Shown in pieces: positions 45,889 through 56,639 of a stretch of DNA of 64,000 bases. The notes below the pieces were generated by a model, which saw only the letters and a program-made list of their open reading frames with translations, was not told where the DNA came from and ran no database searches. This stretch comes from Catonia carolina (lineage: Eukaryota > Arthropoda > Insecta > Hemiptera > Achilidae): assembly GCA_035578175.1 (NCBI GenBank), contig JAQMRL010000002.1:97628748-97692747 (forward strand), given 5' to 3'. The position numbers were made by a program, and so were the translations under genes. Position 1 is the stretch's first letter, and every line of letters begins with the position of its first letter.

Positions 45889-46870
45889 ACTTTCTCTTGC
45901 CTATATGAATATATAGGAAGGAAAGTATTGTTTTCATGTCGATTTTTCGAAATCGAGTTTTCACCGGATCTATACGTTTTCAGACCCCCTGAACCCAAAA
46001 AACATGTTTTTAGCTATTGGTCTCTGTGTGTGTGTGTGTGTGTGTGTGTGTTCGTGCGTGCGTGCGTGCGTGCATGCGTGTGTGTGGGTGTGTGTGTGCA
46101 AAATATCTCAAGAACGGAACATCGTACAAACTTGAAACTTGAAACTTAAGTTACATACCACTACCGGACCCGACACGAACATTTTCATCAAAATCGGTCA
46201 AACGGAAGTAGTAGTTTATTCGTGTCATTTTTCACTTTTTTGCAATTTTCTCAAAAACTAGTCCTACGATTTTTTTAAAAATCGCCTGGTTTACTCAATT
46301 TTTTATTCTCTACAAGATAGGGTAGGCGTCATGTTTGCTGAAATTCTGGGTGAGGCTGTTTTTACGTAAAAACATAGTTTTTTAAGATTACGGCTTTAAT
46401 ATGCAATTTAGAGAAAAAATTTATGTAATAAAAGTTGTAGAGAATTTAAAATTCTACAACTTTTATTTCAAACATTTTTTTGTATAACGCTTAGTTTAGC
46501 GGTAATTTGCGATTTTCTGTTTTTTCTCACGAAAACGTGAGAAAAATCGATTTTTTAACATTTCGGCCTTTGTACGCATTTTACGACAAAAGTGTATGTA
46601 ATTAAATTTATAGAAAATTAAAAGATCTACAACTTTTATTTAGAGCATTTTTCTCTACAGAGCCTAGTTTAGAGAGAAAGAGTGATTTTCCGTATTTCTA
46701 AGCCAAACTGAGGTTGATTTTCATTTTGCGTCTTTCACTCATGATTAAAATTAGGTTATGTTTATTGAGGTTAGTTTTTTGTTTATTTCTAATGTTTTAT
46801 TACTAATGTTAGGTTTATTGTTAATTATTTGCACTGGCAAGAGAAAGTTGTGTGAGTGTTTCACACCAGA
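45889..46870 (+). repeat. Family X copy C (longest, uncharacterised)
   Basis: Termini ACTTTCTCTTGCCTATATGA and GGCAAGAGAAAGTTGTGTGA give a 13-base inverted repeat, ACTTTCTCTTGCC, in this copy. It holds a long (TG)n/(GCGT)n tract at 46024-46100, a perfect 15-base-pair hairpin AATAAAAGTTGTAGA...TCTACAACTTTTATT at 46427-46467, and a perfect 11-base-pair hairpin TTTTTCTCACG-AAAA-CGTGAGAAAAA at 46521-46546. No protein domain was found. Confidence 0.88.
46024..46100. repeat. (TG)n/(CGTG)n microsatellite inside family X
   Basis: It is an interrupted TG, GCGT and TG run, homologous in position to 11542-11566 and 22032-22058. Confidence 0.95.
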
Positions 46871-47391
46871 TTTTTTTTAAAATTATTGACCTTGTAAATT
46901 TACGGTCTATTCAGAGAACGTTTTTCCACATTCTCAGTTATTGTGGTACCGACGAATCTTGGACAGTCAATACCATTGGATCTGTAAAGGAGTTTGGGTC
47001 TGGGAAATGTTGGTTTATACGGAAATAGTTATCCGGATAATGTCAAACTAGTTCAGAAGTATTGTTCTCAGTATGACCATGTGTAGTCTACTCATTCGAA
47101 CAATTGTAAGAGTTTTATCAGTTAATGTAGGCGTTGAAATTAATCTTGCGTCGTAAATTTCAGTGATTGAATTTTCCTTCCGCAGTTTTTATTATGAGAT
47201 GATTTACATAGTCCGTTGAGGATTTTTCTGAAATTGCTGCTCAAAAACGTTTCGGAAAGGTACAAATTTTTACAGTGGTGATATTTTAGACGTTATGGAG
47301 TTACATAGTACTTAAAATGTTAAGTACGCAGTACTTAGAAACTTCTCTGTATTAAAAATTCAGAAAACAATCAGTTAATAGAACAATTTGT
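46871..47391. other. Unassigned sequence
   Basis: No gene or repeat recognised. Confidence 0.4.
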
Positions 47392-47457
47392 TCCTCCTCC
47401 AAGCACGGGCTCTGCTTTTTTTGGAGGAGTAATTTAGGAAATAAATAAATAAATAAT
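47392..47457 (+). repeat. 3' end of an unidentified retroelement, second copy
   Basis: CTCCTCCAAGCACGGGCTCT, TTTTTGGAGGAG and (AAAT)n repeat the segment at 33188-33248. The inverted arms CTCCTCCAA/TTGGAGGAG are identical in both copies. Confidence 0.75.
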
Positions 47458-48024
47458 TGACACTGGTGTTAAACATTTTTTCCCCCGAATTCCCGTATCA
47501 ATTCCATAAGGGTGAGGAGATTAGTTCTAATAATAAAATCATTCAAAGTGTGTTTTAGCTTATCTGTAAGTGTACAAAAAATTTTAAGCCTGTTACCGCC
47601 GTGTATCGCTTAATTTAGAATAGTATTTGGTTTTTTCTCATTGATCGTTTATGACACATTTTAAATCTATTACATTTTTTTACATGTTGTTGTGGGAATT
47701 TTCTCTGTACCTATAATATAAATGCGTATTCAGAAGTTTGTTTTCTCTTAATCTGATTTTATTGTAATGGTTATTAATTTTATTCATGGTTAATATGTGA
47801 TTAATCCACTTGATAAAAACGCAAATGTGTAAAGAACTTTCAAACTCTTATAATGATTGTAAAAATGATATATTTTACAAATACTTTAACATTTAATATT
47901 AAGAATTTAATTAGCCTACTTCAAGAAGAAGTAGCGGCTATTCAGGTAAAGTAGGTGAAAAGCCTCCACCTATTTTCTGGATAGTATCGAGGTATGTTTC
48001 TCTCATAAAATAAGGTTTTTTGTC
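47458..48024. other. Unassigned AT-rich sequence
   Basis: No gene or repeat recognised. Confidence 0.4.
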
Positions 48025-48330
48025 ATAAGTCTCTCGACTGGTTTGATCGAGTTCTCCAAGCGTCTTCTATCTTGCGCAAGTCGTTTCATATCTACATACT
48101 GTAACACCCTACATCTTTTGTAATTTGCTTTATATTATATTCTAACCTTTGCCTCCCCCTATTATTCACTCCCTCAATATTACCCTCCATTATTTATAGA
48201 CCAATACCTTGGATGTCTTAAGATATAACCCACTAGCCTATCTCTTCTTCTGGTAAGATGCTTCCAAATACTTCTTTTTTCTTCCACTTGCCTAAGAACC
48301 TCTATTACTTATTTTGCCCGCCCACCTACA
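48025..48330 (-). pseudogene. LINE C-terminal remnant
   Basis: On the minus strand, pieces RSIWKHLTRRRDRLVGYILR, INNGG, NRGRQRLEYNIKQITKDVG and DMKRLAQDRRRLENSI follow one another with shifts. This is the order of the C-terminal H-x-x-R-R, G-x-RGR-R and RLAQDR-x-x-W segments of insect non-LTR retrotransposon proteins. No 3' tail or target-site duplication was seen. It is not obviously the same family as the triplet-tailed LINEs. Confidence 0.65.
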
Positions 48331-48448
48331 AAACAAGTATAATTCCTGTTATAATTTTTTTTTTGTTTTACAATAAATGAAAAAGTGGTGTGTAAAAAGT
48401 ACATAAAATTGTTGTTGGAGATCGGTTTCTATTGTGTTGAACAGCCCT

Positions 48449-48910
48449 TGTAACGGATGTTATAATGCCTAAGTGAAGGGTTAGGCGGATGGCCGCTGCT
48501 TCTCTTCCTGCGCGAGCGGGTTGCCATAACTACGGATAGTTAGTGGTATAAATATATGCACGCCTAGCTCTCCCATTCGTTCCCTAATAGTGAAGAGATT
48601 GGGCGGGTCGACCTGCCTACTTCACCTGTATGTTCTAATGTTCGTGTACGTTAGTTGTTTTGTATGTATGTATTTGTATTTTACATTTTTTTTACTCTCG
48701 GGAGTCTCGCGGATACTTATTAGTACTAAAAAAAAGTTTTTCTCGGTTTTTTCAACTTTTCACTTATTTTTGAAGGCACTAGCCGCCACTGAGAAGAAGG
48801 AAACTCGTTAATATAAAATTCCTTTCTATTAACATTGTGATTTCACCTCTATTGTATGTGTTCTCCATGTTTTCATAATCAGATTGAATCATTGCTCATC
48901 TGTTTAAACA
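48449..48910. mobile_element. Candidate solo LTR
   Basis: The segment begins TGTAACGGATGTTATAATGC and ends TGTTTAAACA, so it has TG...CA ends. It is flanked by the 4-base direct repeat CCCT (48445-48448 and 48911-48914). It contains GGTATAAATATATGCACG, a TATA-box-like promoter, and then a GC-richer transcribed-looking segment. 462 bases is a usual insect LTR length. There is no primer-binding site or internal region, so only a solo LTR is possible. A 4-base repeat could arise by chance. Confidence 0.42.
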
Positions 48911-48914
48911 CCCT

Positions 48915-49821
48915 TAAGTTCGATCAATGTTATTTCTAGCCATTACAGTCGGCCTAGAAAAATAACTCTGAGGCTGTTTCAAAACGCATCTTCATTACTG
49001 AAATTTTACGTGCCTATAAGAAAAGAAAGTGTTGTATCACTTAACCTTATCAAAGCCTTTAAGTTAAATGATTTAATAATTTTCTTAACACCCAGTATTC
49101 TTTATTGTAATTGTTTTTTTTTTCATTTAAACACACTACTGTGTATTGTTAACTGTAATTTAAAATTTTCATTTGTGGTTCTTGTCATAATATATATTTT
49201 TATCATGGGAATAAACAAAATCAGTGAATCTTGTACCATGTATTGTGCAGGCATTATTTTTCAGTAGTTTATATTGTTAAAACTCAGACTACAACTTCCT
49301 CTTCCTGTTTGTTATTATATACAATACTATTTATGTAGACTATACAGTTTAAGTTACTTGGTTTCAGTTAGAGACCGACTTATTTAATGATAAACGTTGA
49401 CAGTTTAACAATAGTAAGGTGTTCGTAGTTTTGAAACGTAATCTTGACGGGTAATATTTTATCATTGCATAAATTTTAATTGAGTTGCTTAACTTAAAAC
49501 GTTAGAAAACTTATTTTAAAATACATTAATTGACTGCATACCGTACCTATTAGATTTGTTTTCTGAAGTTCAGAGCATTATTTTTGCTTTTAGACATGGT
49601 TGAAGGACGCTTTAGTCATGGATTGTTCTTAGAATTTATTTTTATCTATCAGACATTTGTAATCATTGTTTGAATGTCACAAAAATCGAATTACCGATTT
49701 ACGGAATACATAAGTATGAATTAACAATAAAACGACGCTTAAAGTATAACTGTTCAAATTACTAAGTAGTCTCTTGTCTCTCCGACCTTCCTAGGCCGGA
49801 CGCAAAATGAGACGCAGGTCC
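48915..49821. other. Unassigned AT-rich sequence
   Basis: No gene recognised. The open stretch 49010-49267 has AT-driven composition. Confidence 0.45.
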
Positions 49822-50282
49822 GTGAGGTGACGCAGGCTGACTTACGCCGAATTTTTCACGGCAGAGCTATTATCGCAATTGTTCTCTCGGTAGCTATTAT
49901 CGCAAGTTGGATCGCAGTTTCACAACGCAGTTGCTTCAGCTCTGGCAAAGATGGCGAATATTTATGCTACGTTAATAGATTTAAGTTCAGAATCGGATTC
50001 CGAAAGCGAATTTGTGATCGAAACTGCATGTTACATCGTTATGATGAAACAAAAAAGAAAACGTAATGCATACGTGAAAAAGACCAAGTCATGGAGAATT
50101 TTCCTTAATGAAGGAATTAAGCGGTAAAAAATTGTTAAAAAAATGTTGAAAATTGCTCAAAAAATTATCAGTTCAAAGAAGTCCATGACCTCTTAAAAAT
50201 TCGATCAGTTTTCTTCCTTCTTGGACTATTGGAACAAATGAATTTGATAAAATCACTACGAGCAGAAACTGCGTCACGTCAC
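49822..50282 (+). mobile_element. Small element with 14-bp inverted ends (possible PIF/Harbinger relic)
   Basis: GTGAGGTGACGCAG on the left and CTGCGTCACGTCAC on the right are inverted with 13 of 14 matches. The interior holds a duplicated GAGCTATTATCGCAA/GTAGCTATTATCGCAA and a short reading frame. True outer boundaries are uncertain and no target duplication was identified, so the superfamily is a guess from the reading frame. Confidence 0.4.
49951..50127 (+). pseudogene. Acidic-then-basic 58-codon frame, possible transposase N-terminus
   Basis: The frame opens in good context (AAAGATGGCG) with MANIYATLIDLSSESDSESE, an acidic serine-rich start. A hydrophobic CYIVMM and a basic KQKRKRNAYVKKTKSWRIF follow, then a stop. 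Many PIF/Harbinger transposases begin with a hydrophobic turn, a run of K/R and an aromatic W-x-x, so this could be the broken N-terminus of one. No downstream DDE motif was found before the inverted end at 50269. Not recognised with certainty; it may instead be an unrelated small protein. Confidence 0.3.
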
Positions 50283-51686
50283 CCTTCGCTCTATAATGGG
50301 CGGTTCCGACCAGTTTTGTGTTTCGCAGAAATTAATTGTGATACGGTTTTTACGAATACTATATATTATTATACGAATACGGTTCATACGAAAGTGACTA
50401 ATAGTTAATTTTATTTTTTACCAAATTAAATATGAATAATATTTAAAAAATATTTGTATCCAAAATTAGAGATATTATAAATTTATTATTATTCAGGTAC
50501 AGTATTTTAGTAGGTTAAAACGTAAAATTTATTAAGAAATAGTTAAAATATTAATGTGTAGGCACTAATTTCTTGAAATAATGAGAAATTACTGTAGCTA
50601 ATGACAAACAGGAAAGTTGTAGTAAACAAATAAACAAACAGATTTCAAAATTAACTTAATCTACCTACTCTATTTATAAGAAATAATTACTTTTCTATGT
50701 CGTTTTCTTTCCCCGTATTTAGTTTGGTGTTAGAGAGGTCATGGTAAACCCGTAACATATTTCTTTGTGACCCTCATAGTTATTAAATTTTTATTCCTTA
50801 TTCGGCCTAGTATTAAATTTTAAAATTTAAATACACAATAAATAAAATTTATTATAATAACAAATGTAATTAATATATATGAACCGTTAAAATATAAGTG
50901 TGTAAGTAACTAAATAATGCTAATCAAGTTTAAATAAAAAAGTATCTTATTTTGTCCGTTATGACAAGTTTTATTTTATTATGGCAAGTGTTCTTAATGA
51001 TTGTGTATTACTATTATTAAAAAATATTATAAATTTTTATTACCTTGTTAAAACTTAATAGTATTATTTTATTAATTTGTTTTTTTATTTACCATTCTAG
51101 ATGCATTTGAAGTAGGCTCTTTCTTTGTTAACGCTTAATATAGCGTTTGCTATGTAGGCCGTATTGAGATGTAATTAAATTAATTGTTGTTTTATGTAAA
51201 GCAATTAAATTTTATATGTACGATTAAATATTCATACTATAAATATTTGTCTACATTTTTGCTAAGTAAACTGTAATAAATAACAAAGTATGGTTTGGTG
51301 TCATTAAATAATATAATAAAATAAATCTTTGTTATGTAAGTAAAATATATTTTTATAAGTATCTAAGCTTGTACGCAGCTAAGGCGGAATCATTAGGGCC
51401 GCCAGGAAAATTAAGGTTTACTTTTAGCTTAAAATAATTCCTTTTTAAATCATTTTGTTTTCAAATTAAATAAAAATTCAAGAGAGTACTGAAGAAAAGT
51501 GTGTACTATTGGATAAATGTTATAGGATGCCATACTTATTTAAGTATCAAAGTAAAAAATGTAAGTTACGGAGTGTATTGAACACTTAAACCTAGGTTCG
51601 TTTGGATCCGGGAGGTTCCAAACAAGAAAAAAGAAAAAATAGATTTACTGCTTTTTGGAAGGTAAACAAAACTGTTCAAACGTTCT
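50283..51686. other. Unassigned AT-rich sequence
   Basis: No gene recognised; very AT-rich with stops in all frames. Confidence 0.5.
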
Positions 51687-51694
51687 GTTCTGGT
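51687..51694. repeat. Left 8-bp target-site duplication of hAT element
   Basis: GTTCTGGT, repeated exactly at 52390-52397. Confidence 0.93.
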
Positions 51695-52389
51695 TAGGGT
51701 GACCAAACGTCCCGGAAAACCGGGATTGTTCCAGTTTTTAACCAAGCCATAAGGTGTCCCGAAAAATTGTCTCGGGACGCACAAAAGTCCCGGAAAATGA
51801 GAAATGGGTGAGTTTTTTAAGCATTGTGACAATCTTCAGCAGTACACCGAGATGGCAAAGATTGCAAAATATATATTTGCAATACCAGCTCACAACGCGA
51901 ATACAGAAAGAATATTTTCTTTCATGAATATCCAATGGACTGATGAGACATAGAATAGAAGTGAAGACGCTTGATGCAATCCTGCAGATCCTGTACAACT
52001 ACAAAATGGACTGTATGGAATTTTACAGTTATGTTTTAAAGAACAAAGACATGATCAAGAAGGCTGAAAGTAGTGAAAAATACTCTTTTCTTCGAGATCA
52101 ATCAACCCCATCTAAAAGCAGTGTGCAGTAACAATTAATTATTACATGTGAGTTGAATTTAAAATTAATTGACAATAATTAATAGAAAACAAAAAACAAA
52201 CTTTGTTTCATTTTGAATTAATTTATTTTAATTTTATATGTTTTAATAGTATTAATAAAGTTAATCTGATATTGTAGAATTGAATATGAGTAATTATTTT
52301 CCCGGGTCCTGGGTAAATTATGGTTGGGGGGGGGGGGAGTAAATATGGAAGGAGTCCCGGTTTTCTCTAGGAATGATTTGGTCACTCTA
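51695..52389 (+). mobile_element. Deleted hAT-family DNA transposon
   Basis: The termini are TAGGGTGACCAAACGTCCCG and (right, read inward) TAGAGTGACCAAATCATTCC. The 8-base duplication GTTCTGGT on both sides is the hallmark of hAT insertion. TCCCGG/CCGGGA motifs are scattered just inside both ends, like the subterminal repeats to which hAT transposases bind. The 695-base copy keeps only the C-terminal dimerisation part of the transposase, so it is an internal-deletion derivative. A G12-13 run lies near 52325-52337. Confidence 0.95.
51834..52131 (+). pseudogene. hAT transposase dimerisation domain, frameshifted
   Basis: The first segment reads MAKIAKYIFAIPAHNANTER followed by IFSFMNIQWTDE, and after a one-base loss near 51945 continues HRIEVKTLDAILQILYNYK to a natural stop at 52129-52131. 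The A-x-x-x-F-x-I-P-x-x-x-A-x-x-E-R-x-F-S signature is that of the C-terminal dimerisation region (Dimer_Tnp_hAT) of hAT transposases, where conserved residues complete the fold around the catalytic core. The BED finger, the first two catalytic acidic residues and most of the RNase-H-like domain are missing. It cannot transpose itself. Confidence 0.9.
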
Positions 52390-52397
52390 GTTCTGGT
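52390..52397. repeat. Right 8-bp target-site duplication of hAT element
   Basis: GTTCTGGT, exact partner of 51687-51694. Confidence 0.93.
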
Positions 52398-52990
52398 GGA
52401 ACCTAGGCAAAATAAGTTTAACTATGGTCGTAGCAGCTTTCTTTGATAAAAAAAATGCAGTTGATTACAAAAAAATTATATTACATGTGTTTTTTTTCAG
52501 TTCGTTAAGCTTGTGTTGATTTTCAGATTATTAATTACTATTTTGAATATCTAACACTTTATCGACTGTGAATTTTAAGTACATCGTAAATAAGTGATAT
52601 GCATTTATGAATTATTTAATTACCAATAAAGTACACAAGTAGTTTTAAATGGATATTATCTCAGTTGCTCTATACTCCTCCTCTTACTAACGACGTAAGT
52701 ATTAAAAATAAAGCAGTTCTGTACATAAATTTATTGGCTTACTTTTAAGTACATGCTGGTAAAAATTGATTTGATTTTATGAACAATTTTTATATTGTAA
52801 ACTATTTGGAAATTATTATTTTTATGTTTTCCTTACTCTGATATTTTCTTTTCATATATTGTATGACTAAACTATTCCGTTTGCACCCTCACTAACTTTT
52901 GTTTCAGTATTTAGGTCACGTTACCTATTTATCCTTATTATAACAAATCTGTCTTAAAAACGTTTTTGTAATCGTTCACATTTTTGCAAG
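52398..52990. other. Unassigned AT-rich sequence
   Basis: No gene or repeat recognised. Confidence 0.4.
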
Positions 52991-53008
52991 ACGGCTGTTT
53001 TAGCGTGA

Positions 53009-53045
53009 CGGAAAAACGGAATAACGGATAATCGGGATTTTACTG
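53009..53045 (-). repeat. Orphan pogo/Tigger-like right terminus
   Basis: GGAATAACGGATAATCGGGA then TTTTACTG followed by TA matches the layout of pogo-group ends (read inward: CAGTAAAATCCCGATTATCC). No partner was found upstream within reach. Confidence 0.5.
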
Positions 53046-53047
53046 TA

Positions 53048-53568
53048 TTGTAAGCTAGTAGCAGTTCGTGATTATTCTAGTAATGGTTGGTGGAATAGAT
53101 TGAGAAATTCTGCATTGTATGGGGTGGAGTGTGTTGAACAAGGGATAGTGAATTGTGATGAATGAGGTGTTTTGAATAGGAGTTCTAGGAAATCGGAAAT
53201 AGTAGAATTTGTTTTTATTTTTGATTCCTGCTTCTACGATGGTGTAAAATTGCGGAGTAATTGTTAGAAAGATCTCGTAATTGTTCGAATGGTCAAATTA
53301 ACTATCAGGCAAATATAAAAACAGTCAGCGCCTTTGTAGTAAGTCAGTCAATACCTGAATTGTGAATGGAAAATGTGTCGGGTCCGGGTCGTTCAAAATA
53401 GTAAACGGGACCGGTTCTGAGTTACTTTAATAGTACGTTCGGGTGGTAAAAAGTGGTTGTTGACAGGTAAATCAATTGTTTTGATTCTTAAGAACAGTAT
53501 TCTATTGTTATTTAAGTTAAGTTTAAGCTAGTTTAGTTTTTGATTTAATTTATGTAACCTAATTGTTT
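53048..53568. other. Unassigned sequence
   Basis: No gene recognised. A patch near 53370-53450 has TCGGGTCCGGGTCGTTC and GGGACCGGTTC but no open frame of note. Confidence 0.4.
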
Positions 53569-53580
53569 TGCCCATAACAG

Positions 53581-53928
53581 GCAGGTGGAGTGTTAAATTA
53601 TTTGCACTCGATCTGCTAATTCCAAGGCTACAAAAAATAGTTCTGTTTCTTATCGCATAGTCAGCCATATATGACTGAAGCATTTAAGAACAGAAGAGGT
53701 AGAAGTGTAAAAAAGACACTAGTGAGAGTTATCAACTCTGATAGTAATGATTTACATCATTATTCAGCCAGACCTTGGTGTTGAATGAAGTGAAGGGCCT
53801 GGCTTGCTGATAAGCATACTTTTCCCCTCGGTGAGGAAGGCAATTGTAAACCACCACAGTCCTAGTTTTACCTAGTAAAGCCTCTAGAGGTTCAAACCAG
53901 TCTTTTGGCTGATGACCTAAACAGCAAT
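53581..53928 (+). repeat. Family R retroposon copy 3
   Basis: It starts CCCATAACAGGCAGGTGGAG and ends GGCTGATGACCTAAACAGC, as in copy 1. The flanks CTAATTGTTTTG (53569-53580) and CTAATTGTATTTG (53929-53941) form a near-exact target-site duplication. Compared with copy 1 it lacks about 45 bases in the middle. Confidence 0.85.
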
Positions 53929-53941
53929 CTAATTGTATTTG

Positions 53942-55123
53942 TTAGTAGGCTAAGTTTAACCATTAATTGTAATTATTAATTGTGTAAAAATATAATTAAT
54001 TGTTACAAGTTTAAAGTAAGTTTGTTTATTATTTATCATACCCAGATCCCGAACGAACCATGCATAGGTGTTACAGTATGTAGCCTACTACATACGTTAC
54101 ATACTCATATTATACGAGAATATGTTTTCTTAAGGAGAATAAAACAAAAATTTACTTTAAACTTTAGGGCATTGTTTCACCCTTTGTTTATCCCAACTTC
54201 TTGCTATCTTTGAACCTAGTTATATCAGACAACCAACTGTGTACTGAATGAATTTAATAATTCAGTATATAACTTATTTACAACTTCCGTACGCTACGAT
54301 GAGACGTAATTTGAATGATAAACCACTTCAATTGATTGATATTCATGATAACGTGATAATGATAATATACGTATAAACTCAAGGTTAATTTTTTAATGAT
54401 AGCTCCATTTATGACAAAATTAATAACTACCTTTAGGAGGTTGCCCAACCCACCAATTTATTATTACATGTCTTTTGAAAATATTTTTGGATTATAATAT
54501 AAAAATGAAAACCTAACCGTAGAAATGAATATTTTCCCGATTATTTTTACTACTTTTATTTATTTTTACAATGTTAATGACGTCAGTCAAACTTATATGT
54601 ACGTTATATTTGAAAGTAAAGTTTCCTTGTTAACCGTTTTTGTGTTAGTACTGTAATTATTATTACAATGTATTTAGTACTCTTCATATTAGGCTGTGAT
54701 TATTTAAGTATTTTTTTTCTTGGAATTGTTTACCTCGGTTTAATTCTGCGTATTAAAACATTATGTATTTATAATACATTATCTACGAAGTTGTAAATTT
54801 GTTAGTAATTTAACATATTATTTTTGGTGCTGTGTATTTAAGATTCCGTTTGTTTCTTAGAGTTTCCTCTTGTTTACTTTCCTGTTGTCTACATAACTTT
54901 ATATTTAATTTTAATAAACAATTAAATTGTTCAAATTTAATTAACATTTTAATGGATAAATCGTATATCTACTCATAGTAACTACGTATTTTTGAGGCAA
55001 GTCGTTGATTATTTTATTGTTTTTGAATCGTTTTTCTAATTTTATTTTAAAAATATTTTTGGTTTTAACGGTCATTTTCGTTTTAAGACAGTATTTTTTA
55101 ATATAGGTAGGCCTACTACTTTT

Positions 55124-55126
<3 letters not shown>
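53942..55126. other. Unassigned AT-rich sequence
   Basis: No gene recognised. Confidence 0.45.

Positions 55127-55206
<80 letters not shown>
55127..55206. repeat. (TA)40 microsatellite
   Basis: An uninterrupted 80-base TA run lies exactly at the 3' end of the adjacent inverted SINE-C. It most likely expanded from the SINE tail. Confidence 0.97.
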
Positions 55207-55208
<2 letters not shown>

Positions 55209-55519
55209 GTACGTTGCAGTCTGTTAAATTTAAGAACAATAAGCAGTCCTTGGCACAATGAAATGAGGATGACATGTATGACGTGTAAATGAGGTATAGT
55301 ATTGTACAAACTCAGGCCGACCATTCGGGAAATATTATGGTTAATTGATTCCCAACCATCACAGTAACCCCGGTAACCACTGTTTAGTATTCAAATCCGT
55401 ATAAAACGTACGTAACTACCTTTTTTAGGATTTGAACTTCGGAATCATCGTCTCAAAATCATCTGTTAAATAGCTGACTCGCAACAACGACTTTACAACT
55501 AGACCAACCCGGTGGGCTA
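55207..55519 (-). repeat. SINE-C, most complete copy, with tRNA-like head
   Basis: On the minus strand it opens AGCCCACCGGGTTGGTCTAG, where TGGTCTAGTTG fits the A-box. GAAGTTCAAATCCTAAAAAA contains the B-box GTTCAAATC, but the two are spaced wider than in a tRNA. The body has TGATGGTTGGGAATCAATTA, CATTTACACGTCATACATG and TTGCTTATTGTTCTTAAATT. This copy shows that the family is tRNA-derived, which the truncated copies at 14975, 21559 and 27640 do not reveal. Confidence 0.9.
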
Positions 55520-56639
55520 TTATATTATTTAGTATTCATATTTTTTAATGGAATTAATTTAGCTGTGGATATCTTCTTTTTTGTAAACATGGAATAGACT
55601 TTTTGTGTATATTTTATGTTTTATAAACGGATTATTAATTTTAGGTTTAGTAATAAACGTGTATGAATGGGTGGGATTGGGAAAATAAGTAAACGAATGT
55701 TATTATTGGCTGTTAGCTCGTGATTAACCGATCCGCGAGAGTGATCGGTTGAACGGCCCATTAGCTACGGGAGGTGGTTCTAGATTAAAATTAAAGCTGG
55801 AAATAACTGGGTATAAAACATGTTTGTAGGCAGATAAACGTTAAAATTTGTAGTTTTAGCGATCCTAATACGTAGAAACTTACCGTAAATTTTGCTAATT
55901 TTGGAAGTAAGGTATAATGTAGGTACCGTACCACTAAAATGTCGTAATATAAAATTTTCGAAGGAGAAAATGTACCATATTTTATAGTTACATTTTAAAA
56001 AAAATTTTAAACCCTTGGCCTAAATAGGGGAAAGGAGCCATATATGGAATAGGGTCTTATTATGTAATACTAGTGTTTTTCCAGACAGGACGTTGGAAAT
56101 CCTGATCTTCTCGCACCATTGGTTATACCGACAGAAATAACTACCGGATTCAAAGAGACCAGATACGGCGTGTTTTGTCAAGGTGATTACAATGAAGATA
56201 AAAGTAGGTGAAAAGTAGATTCAATGCTCGAGGTGTAATAATTGATATCATGAACAATGCACTAGTGCTGAATGGTTGTATTTTGTCTGCGATTACTGTG
56301 AATAAACTGATTGGACTAATACTTTGGTGCTTTAAAAACTATGTAGGCAAATTATGTATCTATTACAAGTATTCCAAATCATAACCCAATGTATTCCATA
56401 TTAAGATCCTATTTTGTGAATTGTAAAAATTATGTCGCTAAAGAAAATTTAAAAATAATTATATTTGTAAATTTAAAATTTTGTATTTTCTAGTTGTGAA
56501 ATAAACTATTTGTAGCCTACTATTGATATAAAATTCAAGTAATTTTAAAAAAGCCATAGAAACCCAGAAAAATGAAAAAATGAAAATGGTAGCCTATTCC
56601 ATATTTGGTTTCTCTCCCCCACTTTTTTTAGTTTTAGTC
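55520..56639. other. Unassigned sequence with one small hairpin
   Basis: AACCGATC-CGCGAGAGT-GATCGGTT at 55726-55750 is a perfect 8-base-pair hairpin. No gene recognised. Confidence 0.45.

Noticed and set aside
54941..55324. 127-codon minus-strand frame with a long IY repeat
   Set aside because: It is the translation of the (TA)40 tract and of SINE-C.
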